A stretch of DNA of 54,226 nt from Deltaproteobacteria bacterium (GTDB lineage: Bacteria > Desulfobacterota > Binatia > UTPRO1). This document shows, piece after piece, positions 45,975-54,085 of the stretch. The DNA is taken from contig JACQEO010000022.1 in assembly GCA_016200545.1 (NCBI GenBank), positions 1 through 54,226 of the forward strand, in the 5' to 3' direction. The notes beneath the pieces are model-generated. The model did not search any database. It saw only the letters and a program-made list of their open reading frames with translations, and was not told the origin of the DNA. The translations under genes and the position numbers were made by a program. Positions within the stretch are counted from its first letter, which is position 1; each line of letters opens with the position of its first letter.

Positions 45975-46236
45975 TCACCTCTGCACGATCCGACTCGCTA
46001 CCGTCGGCGGGAGCGGTGCCGTTTTGTACCGTGCCGCTCTCGATCAACTCGACGATCGCCGCCCACTTGAAGATCAGCCGTTCCCCTTGCCGCTCCTGGA
46101 AGTAGTGCACGCCGCGCCGCAGCTCCCCTCGCTGCACTTTTTTCTTGATCGCCTCCACCGTCCACGGCGTGACGGCGGCGAGTTCGTTCGCGCTCAAGTA
46201 CGGCTTTGGCACCGGCGGTAGGGCGCTGGCCGACAT
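45928..46236 (-). CDS. Excisionase-like HTH protein
   Basis: The 102-residue protein has an N-terminal AlpA/MerR-like winged-helix segment: PYLSANELAAVTPWTVEAIK, then KKVQRGELRRGVHYFQERQG and FKWAAIVELIESG, as in excisionases and P4 AlpA-type factors. It probably controls excision or integrase expression. It overlaps the integrase 5' end by 47 bp and is itself overlapped by the XRE frame. The last 40 residues are not part of the HTH domain. Confidence 0.75.
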   Translation of the reverse strand: MSASALPPVPKPYLSANELAAVTPWTVEAIKKKVQRGELRRGVHYFQERQGERLIFKWAAIVELIESGTVQNGTAPADGSESDRAEVIAIEEATKRLRRLLG

Positions 46237-46429
46237 CAGCGGGCTTTCCAGCGGAGGCGTGCTGCCGATCGAGCAGGCGCATCAACCGCGCCGCCGACTC
46301 GCGTACGCCCATCTCGCCCCTCTCCCACCTCGCGGCGCTGTTGGCCGTAACACCGACCAGTACCGCGAAAGCCGGTTGCGAGAGTCCGAGTCGACGTCGG
46401 ATGCGGCGCACCTCCTTGCCCGTCATCAC
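45998..46429 (-). CDS. XRE-family regulator, possibly with extended frame
   Basis: The N-terminal 55 residues are a clear XRE-type HTH: MMTGKEVRRIRRRLGLSQPA, FAVLVGVTANSAARWERGEM, GVRESAARLMRLL. It may repress the element. The frame runs on for 80 codons across the excisionase gene as a low-complexity Arg-rich shadow. A TGA in another frame overlaps the excisionase ATG (TGATG at 46234-46238 region), the coupling expected for this operon, so a small indel near codon 60 may have extended the ORF. Confidence 0.65.
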   Translation of the reverse strand: MMTGKEVRRIRRRLGLSQPAFAVLVGVTANSAARWERGEMGVRESAARLMRLLDRQHASAGKPADVGQRPTAGAKAVLERERTRRRHAVDGGGDQEKSAARGAAARRALLPGAARGTADLQVGGDRRVDRERHGTKRHRSRRR

Positions 46430-46531
46430 TTGCCCTATACGTGACGTAGTTGGAGAAGTCTAGCGCGTTCGGGCATGCGACGCGCTCGCGTGCACCACTC
46501 ACACGGGGAAGCATCGCCGGAGACACCGCGC

Positions 46532-46834
46532 TCACGCGGCCTCCTGCATCTCATCGCGCCAGGCGGCGACGACGAGCTCGACGGCGGCGAGCCAACACCG
46601 GATCGCCGCGAGGAAGGATGCGCGGCGGCGCGGGTCCGGTCGCCGCTCAAGCTGCGAGGCCGCCGTCTCAAGCGCACGCGGAAAGCCGGCGACCAGGACC
46701 GCGAGCGTCGGATCGACGCCGGCGACCCACGCGAGCGCACGGCGATGCTCGGCGTCGGGGAGGAGCACGCCGAGCAGGTCGGCGTCGCCCATGGCCGTCG
46801 CGGCGCGGTCGGCGTTCCAGGCGCGCTCATGCAT
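46532..46834 (-). CDS. Small hypothetical protein of the integrative element
   Basis: I choose ATG 46834, which overlaps the ATPase stop (ATGCATGA), over the longer frame from 46921; it gives 100 residues. The product is mostly helical (LLGVLLPDAEHRRALAWVAG, FLAAIRCWLAAVELVVAAWR). No family is recognised. It lies between the replication module and the regulator/excisionase genes. Confidence 0.55.
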   Translation of the reverse strand: MHERAWNADRAATAMGDADLLGVLLPDAEHRRALAWVAGVDPTLAVLVAGFPRALETAASQLERRPDPRRRASFLAAIRCWLAAVELVVAAWRDEMQEAA

Positions 46835-47897
46835 GGCGTCCACCGTGCAGCCTTTCCCGAGTAAGGGTGTCGGCGGGTGGTAAGCAGCCATCGCACTCGC
46901 AGATTTCGCTATGTTCGACATCGTGGCCGTTCCGCACAGGCGGGCGCCTGACGTGGTGTCGTGCTGTCGTGCTGTCTTCCCCTACGGGGACAGCGACACG
47001 TGACACGTGGTGGTGGGGACTCTGAGGAGTCCCCCCACCAACGTCACGAGTCGCTGCGTGTCCGTTCGCGTCTGCTGTCGTGCTGTCGCGTGCTGTCGTG
47101 GCGCGCTCGGACACGTCGTCGTGACACGTCGGATCGGTCCGGTGGTACCTAAACGGGCGTTTCGGCTCGTCGGCCTGGTAGCGACGGGCGACGCCCTCGT
47201 CGACGAGCGCCTTCGCGACCGTCTGCACCTTCGTCCGGCAGAGGCCGGTTGCATCGGCGAGTTCCTGGACGGTGAGCGCCCCTGCGCGGTCGGGACGAAG
47301 CGCATCGAGCACCTGCTGGCGGTGCTCCGCGGACCGCGCCGCCGCCTGCTCGCGCTTCCCCTGTTCGGGATCGACGACGACGTACCCGGCCTCGGTCCAC
47401 TCGATCAGCAACTCGCCGGGCGTCTCGTCGAACCGGCTGAGCGCTTCGAGCTTGCGGACCGTCGGCCGGAGCCCCTTCACGCGGCGCAACGCGAGGATAA
47501 TGTCGACGCCGCCGCCGGTCGCGGTCGAGCCGCGCGCCGAGTCGCCGACGTCGCCGCCGCTCTTGCGCTCGTGGCGTGTCAGGAGCACCGCAAGGTGCTG
47601 CGTGGCTGCTGCGCGTTGCAACGGTTCGAGCGCCTGCTGCGCGTCGCCGGCGTTGTTCTCCATGTCGCCGCTGAGACCAGCGAACGCCGAGAACGTGTCG
47701 ACCATAAGTACGTGGGCACCGAACCGCACGGCATCCGCCGCGATGGCCTCGACGAGCGCCGGCCACCGCATCGGCGGAAGGTCAAATCGGGAGACTACGA
47801 GGATGTTCTCCTCGCGATCGGCGAGCCCGGCCTTGCGGAGCTGGGCGACGAAGGACGTCCGCGCCTGCTCCGTGAGCACGAGAACCCTCCGCTTCAT
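46827..47897 (-). CDS. RecA-like ATPase, C-terminal part, with winged helix
   Basis: The frame starts at ATG 47897, overlapping the stop of the N-terminal part (ATGA). It carries VLVLTEQARTSFVAQLRKAG, the Walker B strand HVLMVDTFSAFAGL, LAVLLTRHERKSGGDVGDSA and VDIILALRRVKGLR, all typical of RepA/DnaB-like (AAA_25-type) replication ATPases of plasmids and phage satellites. A winged helix (ALTVQELADATGLCRTKVQT) near residues 210-250 and a long His/Asp-rich tail follow. The Walker A motif is in the preceding ORF, so either both polypeptides assemble, or a frameshift joins them. Confidence 0.75.
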   Translation of the reverse strand: MKRRVLVLTEQARTSFVAQLRKAGLADREENILVVSRFDLPPMRWPALVEAIAADAVRFGAHVLMVDTFSAFAGLSGDMENNAGDAQQALEPLQRAAATQHLAVLLTRHERKSGGDVGDSARGSTATGGGVDIILALRRVKGLRPTVRKLEALSRFDETPGELLIEWTEAGYVVVDPEQGKREQAAARSAEHRQQVLDALRPDRAGALTVQELADATGLCRTKVQTVAKALVDEGVARRYQADEPKRPFRYHRTDPTCHDDVSERATTARDSTTADANGHAATRDVGGGTPQSPHHHVSRVAVPVGEDSTTARHHVRRPPVRNGHDVEHSEICECDGCLPPADTLTRERLHGGRHA

Positions 47898-48316
47898 GTC
47901 GGCTCTCCGAGGAAGGGCGCGCCGTCGACGATGCAGCGCAGCAGATGCATCGCGAGGGTCGTCTTGCCCATCTTGATCTTCGCGTCGAGCTCCGTGAGCG
48001 CGCCCGCCGCCAGCCAGGGCTTCGCGATCCACGGCACCTCGGCCGGCACGTCCGCCGCGAGCTCGGCGGGCGTCTTCCACGGCAGCACGAAGCCGCCCGG
48101 CCGGCCTTTCACATTCGTGTTCGTCGCCGCCTCGCGTGCGGCTCGCCAGCCGTCGCCGGCGACGACCGCTTCGACGTACGTGCGTATGCGGAGCCGGTAC
48201 TCGTGCTCAGGCTCGTCAGCGCCGCGCGGGTTCGAGCGAAACGCTGCCGTGAGCGCGTCTGAGAGGTACGGACGTGCGATCAGCTCCTCATGCGAGAAGA
48301 TGCCCTTCGGGATCAC
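47894..48316 (-). CDS. RecA-like ATPase, N-terminal part with Walker A
   Basis: GTG 48316, behind GGAGGAG, gives 140 residues. The last third is PWIAKPWLAAGALTELDAKI, then the Walker A KMGKTTLAMHLL and CIVDGAPFLGEPT, after which the frame stops at TGA. In homologues this point continues directly into the (V)LxLTEQ strand found at the start of the next ORF. GTGA overlap with the primase gene and ATGA overlap with the next part show tight coupling. A mutation of one gene or a genuine two-chain ATPase are both possible. Confidence 0.75.
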   Translation of the reverse strand: MIPKGIFSHEELIARPYLSDALTAAFRSNPRGADEPEHEYRLRIRTYVEAVVAGDGWRAAREAATNTNVKGRPGGFVLPWKTPAELAADVPAEVPWIAKPWLAAGALTELDAKIKMGKTTLAMHLLRCIVDGAPFLGEPT

Positions 48317-48774
48317 GTCTGCTCCTCCGCCGCGGCGATCTCCGCGAGGAGCGCCGTTTCCCGCTCCGCAAGCGCGGCGAGCTCGTTCCACGTCGCGTCG
48401 TCCGCGCCGCCGGCCTCGCGCGCTCGCACCGTGAGGAGCATGCGCCGCGTCGCGATTGCGCGCCGCGCGTCGCGTAACCGAACGCATTCGACGGCCGCAC
48501 GCTCTTGGGGGGTCGGCTGCTGCGATGATCGAGCGCGACCTCCGGCGTCGGCGCCGGGCGCGAACAGGTCGCGCACTTCGAGACCGATCGCCGCGACGAT
48601 CGCTTCGATCGTACAGCCCGCATGGTCATGGAGCAGCACCCGGCCACCGTCGCCCTCGCGCACCGCGAGCGACGGTGAGCGGTCATCATGACTCGGGCAC
48701 CGTGCGAGGTACTGGTCGCCGCTGCGGCGTACGCCTTGGAGTTGCGCAAGCACGCGCTCAAGCGGCGGCGTCAT
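48313..48774 (-). CDS. CHC2-type zinc-finger primase-like protein
   Basis: Start chosen at ATG 48774 (MTPPLERVLAQLQGVRRSGD), 153 residues. It has the zinc-binding primase N-terminal domain: YLARCPSHDDRSPSLAVREG, then RVLLHDHAGCTIEAIVAAIG, the C-x2-H and H-x2-C arrangement seen in satellite and plasmid primases. The TOPRIM catalytic domain is missing; the rest is a Glu/Ala/Arg coiled coil. It may recruit or regulate priming rather than be a full primase. Coupled to the HTH gene upstream and the ATPase downstream. Confidence 0.8.
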   Translation of the reverse strand: MTPPLERVLAQLQGVRRSGDQYLARCPSHDDRSPSLAVREGDGGRVLLHDHAGCTIEAIVAAIGLEVRDLFAPGADAGGRARSSQQPTPQERAAVECVRLRDARRAIATRRMLLTVRAREAGGADDATWNELAALAERETALLAEIAAAEEQT

Positions 48775-49007
48775 TCCCGGTTCTCGTCGCTGCTGCACGT
48801 CTCAGCGTAGAACAACCACCCCACATCCGGCGCACCGAGCGCCTGGACTACCCGCGCTTTCTCAACGGGGCGCAGAACGTCGTCGCCGCGTTCGGCACGC
48901 GCGAGGCGCTGCGCGCCGATGGCGGTGCGGCGGGCGAGGTCAGCGAGGCTCAGACCGACGAGGAGCCGGAGCTTGCGGAGTCGGGTCGCATCACGGAGCG
49001 GTTGCAT
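48771..49007 (-). CDS. Small XRE-like HTH protein
   Basis: The 78 residues contain an HTH: LRKLRLLVGLSLADLARRTA, IGAQRLARAERGDDVLRPVE, then KARVVQALGAPDVGWLF. Probably a regulator of the element's replication genes. Its stop overlaps the primase ATG (ATGA), and it lies 54 bp after the 427-residue unknown gene. Confidence 0.75.
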   Translation of the reverse strand: MQPLRDATRLRKLRLLVGLSLADLARRTAIGAQRLARAERGDDVLRPVEKARVVQALGAPDVGWLFYAETCSSDENRE

Positions 49008-49061
49008 ACCGCTTCACTCGTAGGTGAGGCGGCGTCTAGAGGCGAGGAATTCGGGGCGGTC

Positions 49062-50345
49062 TTAAGTCGCGCGATTCGGCGACTTCCGCCTGCGTTGGTG
49101 CTTCGGACGTCGGCGTCGCTCCCTGATGGTTGGCTTCGCCGTACACTCTTCGACCGCGCGCTCGGCGCGTGTACGTGCCGCCTTCTCGCGCTTCTCGAGC
49201 TGATTCAGGTGATCGCCGGGCGTCATGGTGCCTTTCGACGTGAGCCAGGAGCCGCGCGCCTCCGGCTCGGGGAGCGCGAGCGCGGCGAGCATCGCCAGAT
49301 CGTTCTTCGCGAGCGCACCGCCGGTGCGCGATGCGAGCGGCGTCTCGAGGTACTGACGGATGCACGCCAGGAGATGCACGTGCTCTGCTTTCCGACCGCG
49401 GCGCTTCGGGAGCAGCAGTCGCTTGTCAAGCAGGTGTGCGGCGCGAACGTTGAACCGCGCGAGCCGCGCCAGGGCCGCGAGGACGATGTCGATGCGGGCG
49501 ACCTCCGTCGGGAACGCGGTAACGATCCGATGCGCGCCCGTCTCGGGATTAAACGTCTCGATCAACTGCCCCGTCCACCCCATATGCAGCACGAGGCGAT
49601 CGACGGGATCGGGGCCGTCTGTGGTCTCGTTCACCCCGAGCGCCTTGGTGGTTTTCAAAGTACCCAGTAGGCACTTTGAACCGCGTCGCTTTCCACCGCG
49701 ACCGGCCTTCTCCCCCTTCGCCTGCATCTCACGGAGCGAGCGCCCCTCGATGACGTCGGCTGCCGCGCGTTGCAGGTAGTCGCCGAACAGGACCGGCCAG
49801 AGCGCGCGCCACTCGTGGACGATCCGCACCGCTGCATCGAGCGCGGCCGGCGCCTTCGCCAATCGCTTCGCGGCGCCCCGTTCCAGAAACGGCCGGGTCG
49901 CATCAGCGAAGCGGACGTTCAGCCGGAAGCCGTGCATGAGATCGAGCAGTGCCGGCAGGGCAACGCCGGTGCGTACCGCGATCGCCGCGAGTGTAGCGGC
50001 GGCGTCGGTATGCGGCCGTAGCGCCCGCTCCCAGACGAACAAGTCCTCGACCACGTGGAGCAACCGTGGCGTGGCGCGCCACGCGCGCATCACCGCCGCC
50101 TGCCCCCACGCCGTAAACGCCTCGTCGGGCGTCTCGGGGGCGCGCGGTGATGCCGCCGGAGTCGTGGCCGTCGCCGCGACCTCCTCCAGCCCGGCAAGCT
50201 GGCGCTTCGCGTCGTCGAGCCCCTTGAGTCCGGCTTTCCCCGCGGCGATGGTGGCCTGCCCCTGGGCGATCGCCCGCTCGAATTTGGGGCGCGCCTGCCG
50301 CTCCGCTTTCTCGACGCGCGCGCGCAACGCGGCGAGGTCGTTCAT
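49062..50345 (-). CDS. Unknown protein of the integrative element, coiled coil and basic tail
   Basis: ATG 50345 gives 427 residues. Residues 1-60 form a coiled coil (LAALRARVEKAERQARPKFE). A helical middle part (AFTAWGQAAVMRAWRATPRL, LHVVEDLFVWERALRPHTDA) and a region with DPVDRLVLHMGWTGQLIETF follow. The last 40 residues are highly basic (KPTIRERRRRPKHQRRRKSP), suggesting nucleic acid binding. No family is recognised. Its ATG overlaps the stop of the 114-residue gene. By position it belongs to the element's early operon. Confidence 0.7.
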   Translation of the reverse strand: MNDLAALRARVEKAERQARPKFERAIAQGQATIAAGKAGLKGLDDAKRQLAGLEEVAATATTPAASPRAPETPDEAFTAWGQAAVMRAWRATPRLLHVVEDLFVWERALRPHTDAAATLAAIAVRTGVALPALLDLMHGFRLNVRFADATRPFLERGAAKRLAKAPAALDAAVRIVHEWRALWPVLFGDYLQRAAADVIEGRSLREMQAKGEKAGRGGKRRGSKCLLGTLKTTKALGVNETTDGPDPVDRLVLHMGWTGQLIETFNPETGAHRIVTAFPTEVARIDIVLAALARLARFNVRAAHLLDKRLLLPKRRGRKAEHVHLLACIRQYLETPLASRTGGALAKNDLAMLAALALPEPEARGSWLTSKGTMTPGDHLNQLEKREKAARTRAERAVEECTAKPTIRERRRRPKHQRRRKSPNRAT

Positions 50346-50686
50346 CGGCGCGCGGTGGCGATCAGGCCCGCGACGTACTCGTAGTGCGCGGCCAGCATGC
50401 GCAACTTGAACCCGTCGCACTGCCCCTCGGTCTCGACGATGTGGTCAAGCTCACGCAGTCGATGGGCGACCTCGTGCAGCGCGTGAATCCGCGACGCGCG
50501 CTGGGCCGCAGCGGCCCGCGTGGCCGCGTCCTCGGCCACCCTGGCCACGTGCGCATCGAGCGCGTGCTTCGTCGTGGAGAGCGCGGCATCGGCGCCCATC
50601 GCACGCGCCTTCGCGGCGATGGACTGCAACGCCGCCGCCTCGTCCCGCTTCCCGCCGTCGAGCACCTCGAACCGACAATCAGCCAT
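50342..50686 (-). CDS. Small helical protein, first gene of the element operon
   Basis: ATG 50686, with GGAGGACGG upstream, gives 114 residues, nearly all predicted helix (LQSIAAKARAMGADAALSTT, VARVAEDAATRAAAAQRASR, HRLRELDHIVETEGQCDGFK). No family is recognised. Ends in ATGA overlap with the 427-residue gene. The promoter of the minus-strand operon should lie in 50687-50846, shared with the divergent membrane protein gene. Confidence 0.65.
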   Translation of the reverse strand: MADCRFEVLDGGKRDEAAALQSIAAKARAMGADAALSTTKHALDAHVARVAEDAATRAAAAQRASRIHALHEVAHRLRELDHIVETEGQCDGFKLRMLAAHYEYVAGLIATARR

Positions 50687-50846
50687 CGTTCCCGTCCTCC
50701 ATGTCGGATTCTATCACCGTAGTGCGCGCGCATCATGCGCGGCGCTCACCGGCGCAGTCGCGTCGCCGCGTGACGCCTGCGCGCGGACGCGCCGCTTCGT
50801 GCATAGCTTGTACCGAGCCGCTGCGCGCTGGTATTCGCGTGCGGCC

Positions 50847-52055
50847 ATGCCAAGCCTGCCGGGGCGCTTCAAGAACGGGAGCGTGCTCGCCATCGTGGTC
50901 GGAGCATTCGGTCTCCTCGCGACGGCAGGGGGCACGTTACTCAACGTGTTCACCACCGCGCTGAGCCCCACGACGGCCACTGAGTTGGCCGAGCAACATC
51001 TCCTGTTCAGTCCGGTCGTTCAGATTGTCGGGACCGCTGGCGCTGCCTTGTGCTACGCCGCGCTCATCTTCGGGAGCGTCCTGGTCCTCTCGCGCCGCCC
51101 CCTCGGTCCCCGTGTCGTTCGTATCGCGTGCATCACGATACTCGCCCAATCGGCCGCCTTCGTTGCACTCTCGCTTCCCATCGCGCTTCACCCGAGCGGC
51201 GTCCTTGCGATGACACCGGCAATGCAGCGCGCGGCGCTCATCGCCGCTGGCGTCATGTGGGTGGTGATGCTGCTGGTCTACGGAACGATCTTCTTCTTGA
51301 TGCGGCCGGTCGAGAAGGCTGAGATCGCTCCGGGGGAGCCGGAACTCCCCTCTGCTATCAACGGGCGTTCCAGAGTCCCGATACGAAGGATTTCGGTCGC
51401 CCTAGGCGTCGCGAGCGTTGCGCTTGCGACGGGACTACTCATCGAATTCTGGCCCAGTATCGAGCTCGTCGTCGGTCGTTATTTCCAGAGCGCCAGCCCG
51501 ATCCAACCTATCTCGGTACCCGAAGCCTCCCCGGCGGACGATTGCGAGAGTTACGTCACCGCGTGCCGCGAAGCGGACCAGAGCGCCGCACTCTATGCTG
51601 CCGCCGAGCAAGGTAGCGAGGAGTCGGTCGGGCTCGTGCGGGACCTCTCGGCGAAGCTGAAAATCGTCTCCGATCGCGCGCGAGAGTTCAGCCCTGCATG
51701 CCAGAAACGTTGCCTAGCCGTCGTCGACGTTGCTCGCATCACGCGTATGACGAGCCCTCCGCCGGCGCCCATCTCTTTCGGGATGCTCCGGGTCGACCGC
51801 GTCACGTCGAGCTATGGCATCGGCACAGTCGTAATCACCTACGAAAATACGACGCCGCAGACCTTCTCTCGCGTCACCGTGGAATGCACCGCCGAGGACG
51901 GGAAGGGCGCGACCGTCGCCCGCGGTGACCATACCTTCTACGGCTTCAGCGAGGGTCCGATCCGTCCGGGCTTCAAGCGGACGAAGGACGTCATCATCCT
52001 GCTGCACGGCGCACAGCTCTCGCGCGCTCGCTGCGAGCTGACATCGGGCGAGTAG
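50847..52055 (+). CDS. Membrane protein of unknown function
   Basis: ATG 50847 gives 402 residues. There are four membrane helices in the first 155 residues (VLAIVVGAFGLLATAGGTLL, VGTAGAALCYAALIFGSVLV, ITILAQSAAFVALSLPIAL, LIAAGVMWVVMLLVYGTIFF) and a fifth near residue 180 (ISVALGVASVALATGLLIEF). A 200-residue soluble C-terminal domain follows, with four Cys in two close pairs (DDCESYVTACREAD; SPACQKRCLAVVDV). No family is recognised. It is divergent from the element operon, and it is unclear whether it belongs to the element. Confidence 0.75.
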   Translation: MPSLPGRFKNGSVLAIVVGAFGLLATAGGTLLNVFTTALSPTTATELAEQHLLFSPVVQIVGTAGAALCYAALIFGSVLVLSRRPLGPRVVRIACITILAQSAAFVALSLPIALHPSGVLAMTPAMQRAALIAAGVMWVVMLLVYGTIFFLMRPVEKAEIAPGEPELPSAINGRSRVPIRRISVALGVASVALATGLLIEFWPSIELVVGRYFQSASPIQPISVPEASPADDCESYVTACREADQSAALYAAAEQGSEESVGLVRDLSAKLKIVSDRAREFSPACQKRCLAVVDVARITRMTSPPPAPISFGMLRVDRVTSSYGIGTVVITYENTTPQTFSRVTVECTAEDGKGATVARGDHTFYGFSEGPIRPGFKRTKDVIILLHGAQLSRARCELTSGE

Positions 52056-52511
52056 TCGTCAGGCCCCTGCCGGCCCCGACTGCTCCAAAAGTGATATGGC
52101 CGTACGCAGCCGCGTCCAGATTTTCCTCGACACCTTCCCAGGGGCCGTGCGAAGAAGGCTGCTTGCTCGCAAGGAGGATGTCGCCGTCACCGCCAGCAGC
52201 CGAACGCACCGCGTCACGGATGGCCGGTCCCGTCCCATTTGCGGCCATCCTGACCAGTTCTCTCGCAGCGCCCGCTGAAATCCCGTTGACTCCCCCCTGC
52301 TGACCGTCGCAAGCTGTCCCCACCACGCGTGAGGGTACTGAAGCCGACCGCGTCCGTGGACTCGTTCGGAATATCGGAATAGAGGAGGCGAGCGGAAGGT
52401 CCGATAAGGCCGCGTTGGACGTCAACTACCCGAGTAGAGTTTCCAATCCACCTATCCACTTTTTATCCACCTCGACCGTGTGGGAATTTCGCTCGACAAG
52501 GGGGGCGAACA
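52056..52511. other. Intergenic stretch, no supported gene
   Basis: About 455 bp with a lower GC share toward the right end. Frames here are short and without motifs. No copy of the tRNA-Leu 3' end (a possible attR) was found. The last 70 bp are more AT-rich (CACTTTTTATCCACC) and may hold the promoter of the cysteine-rich protein gene. Confidence 0.4.
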
Positions 52512-53969
52512 ATGAAGCGGACTCTCTGTGCTGCTGGGATCGCAGCACTCTGCCTGATCTGGGCCGCGCCGGCGGCGGCGAACGGGATTGCCGATCACCT
52601 CAAGTGCTACCAGGTGCAGGACGCGCTCAAGCTCGGGGGGACCGTCGACCTCAACTCGCCGCAGTTCGGGGTGGAGGCGGGTTGCAAGGTCTCCACGGCG
52701 ATGTTCTTCTGCGTGCCCGTCACCAAAACGAACGTGGCGGTCACGAACAAGACGACGAAACAGCCGATCAGGCCGCAACCGGTTTCCGGTCCCGACCCCG
52801 GGGACCGCGTCTGCTACAAGGTCAAGTGCCCGAAGCCCACAACGAAGATCCCCAACCAGTCGGTGACCGACCAGTTCGGGAACCGGACCATAACGAAGTT
52901 CAAGGCGACCCTCCTCTGCACGCCGGCGGTCAAGGGAACGGCCTTCTGCGGGAACGGCAGCGTCGATCCCGGCGAGCAGTGCGATAGCACGAACCTGAAC
53001 GGCGGCACGTGCGAGACGGAGGGCTTCGCGAAAGGTACGCTGGCCTGTGGGCCGGGCTGCCGCTACGACACGAGCGGCTGCGTCGGCTCCACCGTGCCGG
53101 GCTGCGGCAACGGAGTGCGAGAGGGGGACGAGTCGTGCGACGGCGCGGATTTCGGCGGGGCAACGTGCGCGAGCCTTGGGTTTGCCGGCGGCACGCTCGG
53201 CTGCACCGCGGGCTGCGGCTTCGACGGGCGCGAGTGCGTCGGACCAGGCTGTGCGTCGGCGGACATGAGCTGCATGACCGTCTGCTCGTCGGACGCAGAC
53301 TGCCCCGACACCCGACGTTGCTACCTGGGTCGCTGTGAGCCGAAGCTCACGGACCATCGGGCATGCTTGAAGCACAACGATTGCCTGTCCGATTGCTGCT
53401 GCGGAGTATACCCATTCACCAGCTGCGGGCCGACGAAAGGTATCTGCAGGCAATTGGCCGACTGCGGCACTACCGCATCCGCGGTTGGCGGCGAGTGTCC
53501 CGGCGCCCCGTGCGGCCAAGATTCGGACTGCTACGTCCTCACGCAGTTTTGCACCGGAGGCGTGTGCGAGCAGAAGCAGGAGAATGGCGTCCAATGCCAG
53601 TTCAAATCCGGCTGCCTCAGCGACTGCTGCTGCAGTACCTCTGGAGGTCGGTGTTCTGAGGCGGCCGCCTGTACGGGCACATGCACGGGCCCCTGCACTC
53701 CGACCACCTGCGCCGCGGAGGGAAAGAGCTGCGGGACGATTCCCGACGGCTGCGGCGGCACGCTCGACTGCGGTTCCTGCACCGCACCGCGGACCTGCGG
53801 CGGGGGAGGGACACCGAACGTGTGTGGATGCCCATCCAACTGCGGGGGCGACATCTGCGGCACCGTCGTGAACAGCTGCGGCCAGCAAGTGTCCTGCGGC
53901 ACGTGCCCCTCGAATAAGCCCAAGTGCTGTTCCGACTCGTGCGTCTGTGCCACGTGTTTGTGCCCGTAG
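52512..53969 (+). CDS. Secreted cysteine-rich protein with CGNGxxE repeats
   Basis: The 485-residue protein has a clear signal peptide (MKRTLCAAGIAALCLIWAAP, cut near AAA). The first 130 residues form a domain with DHLKCYQVQDALKLGG, VCYKVKCPK and a DQFGNRTITKFKATLLCTPA end, as found in secreted proteins of Binatia-like and deltaproteobacterial genomes. It is followed by two CGNGxxxxGE(Q/S)CD repeats (CGNGSVDPGEQCDSTNLNGG; CGNGVREGDESCDGADFGG), the myxobacterial-type Cys-rich repeat, and by several Cys-dense knots, each with CLSDCCC. The protein must be heavily disulfide-bonded outside the cytoplasm. Function unknown. Confidence 0.85.
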   Translation: MKRTLCAAGIAALCLIWAAPAAANGIADHLKCYQVQDALKLGGTVDLNSPQFGVEAGCKVSTAMFFCVPVTKTNVAVTNKTTKQPIRPQPVSGPDPGDRVCYKVKCPKPTTKIPNQSVTDQFGNRTITKFKATLLCTPAVKGTAFCGNGSVDPGEQCDSTNLNGGTCETEGFAKGTLACGPGCRYDTSGCVGSTVPGCGNGVREGDESCDGADFGGATCASLGFAGGTLGCTAGCGFDGRECVGPGCASADMSCMTVCSSDADCPDTRRCYLGRCEPKLTDHRACLKHNDCLSDCCCGVYPFTSCGPTKGICRQLADCGTTASAVGGECPGAPCGQDSDCYVLTQFCTGGVCEQKQENGVQCQFKSGCLSDCCCSTSGGRCSEAAACTGTCTGPCTPTTCAAEGKSCGTIPDGCGGTLDCGSCTAPRTCGGGGTPNVCGCPSNCGGDICGTVVNSCGQQVSCGTCPSNKPKCCSDSCVCATCLCP

Positions 53970-54085
53970 GCCCGTGCGGAGGAGCGCGGCCGAGGCGGTG
54001 CAGGTCGTAGGCAACATAATGCCCTCAGCGGCTGGTACGAAACCTCGATACCGATCACGCGGCGGTGGAGAGGTCGACGCGGTAG

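Noticed and set aside
52285..52310. Possible attR resembling the tRNA-Leu 3' end (CCCCCCTGCTGACCGTCGCA)
   Set aside because: Only short blocks match the tRNA end CCCCCTCCTCGCA, with gaps; too weak to call an attachment site.
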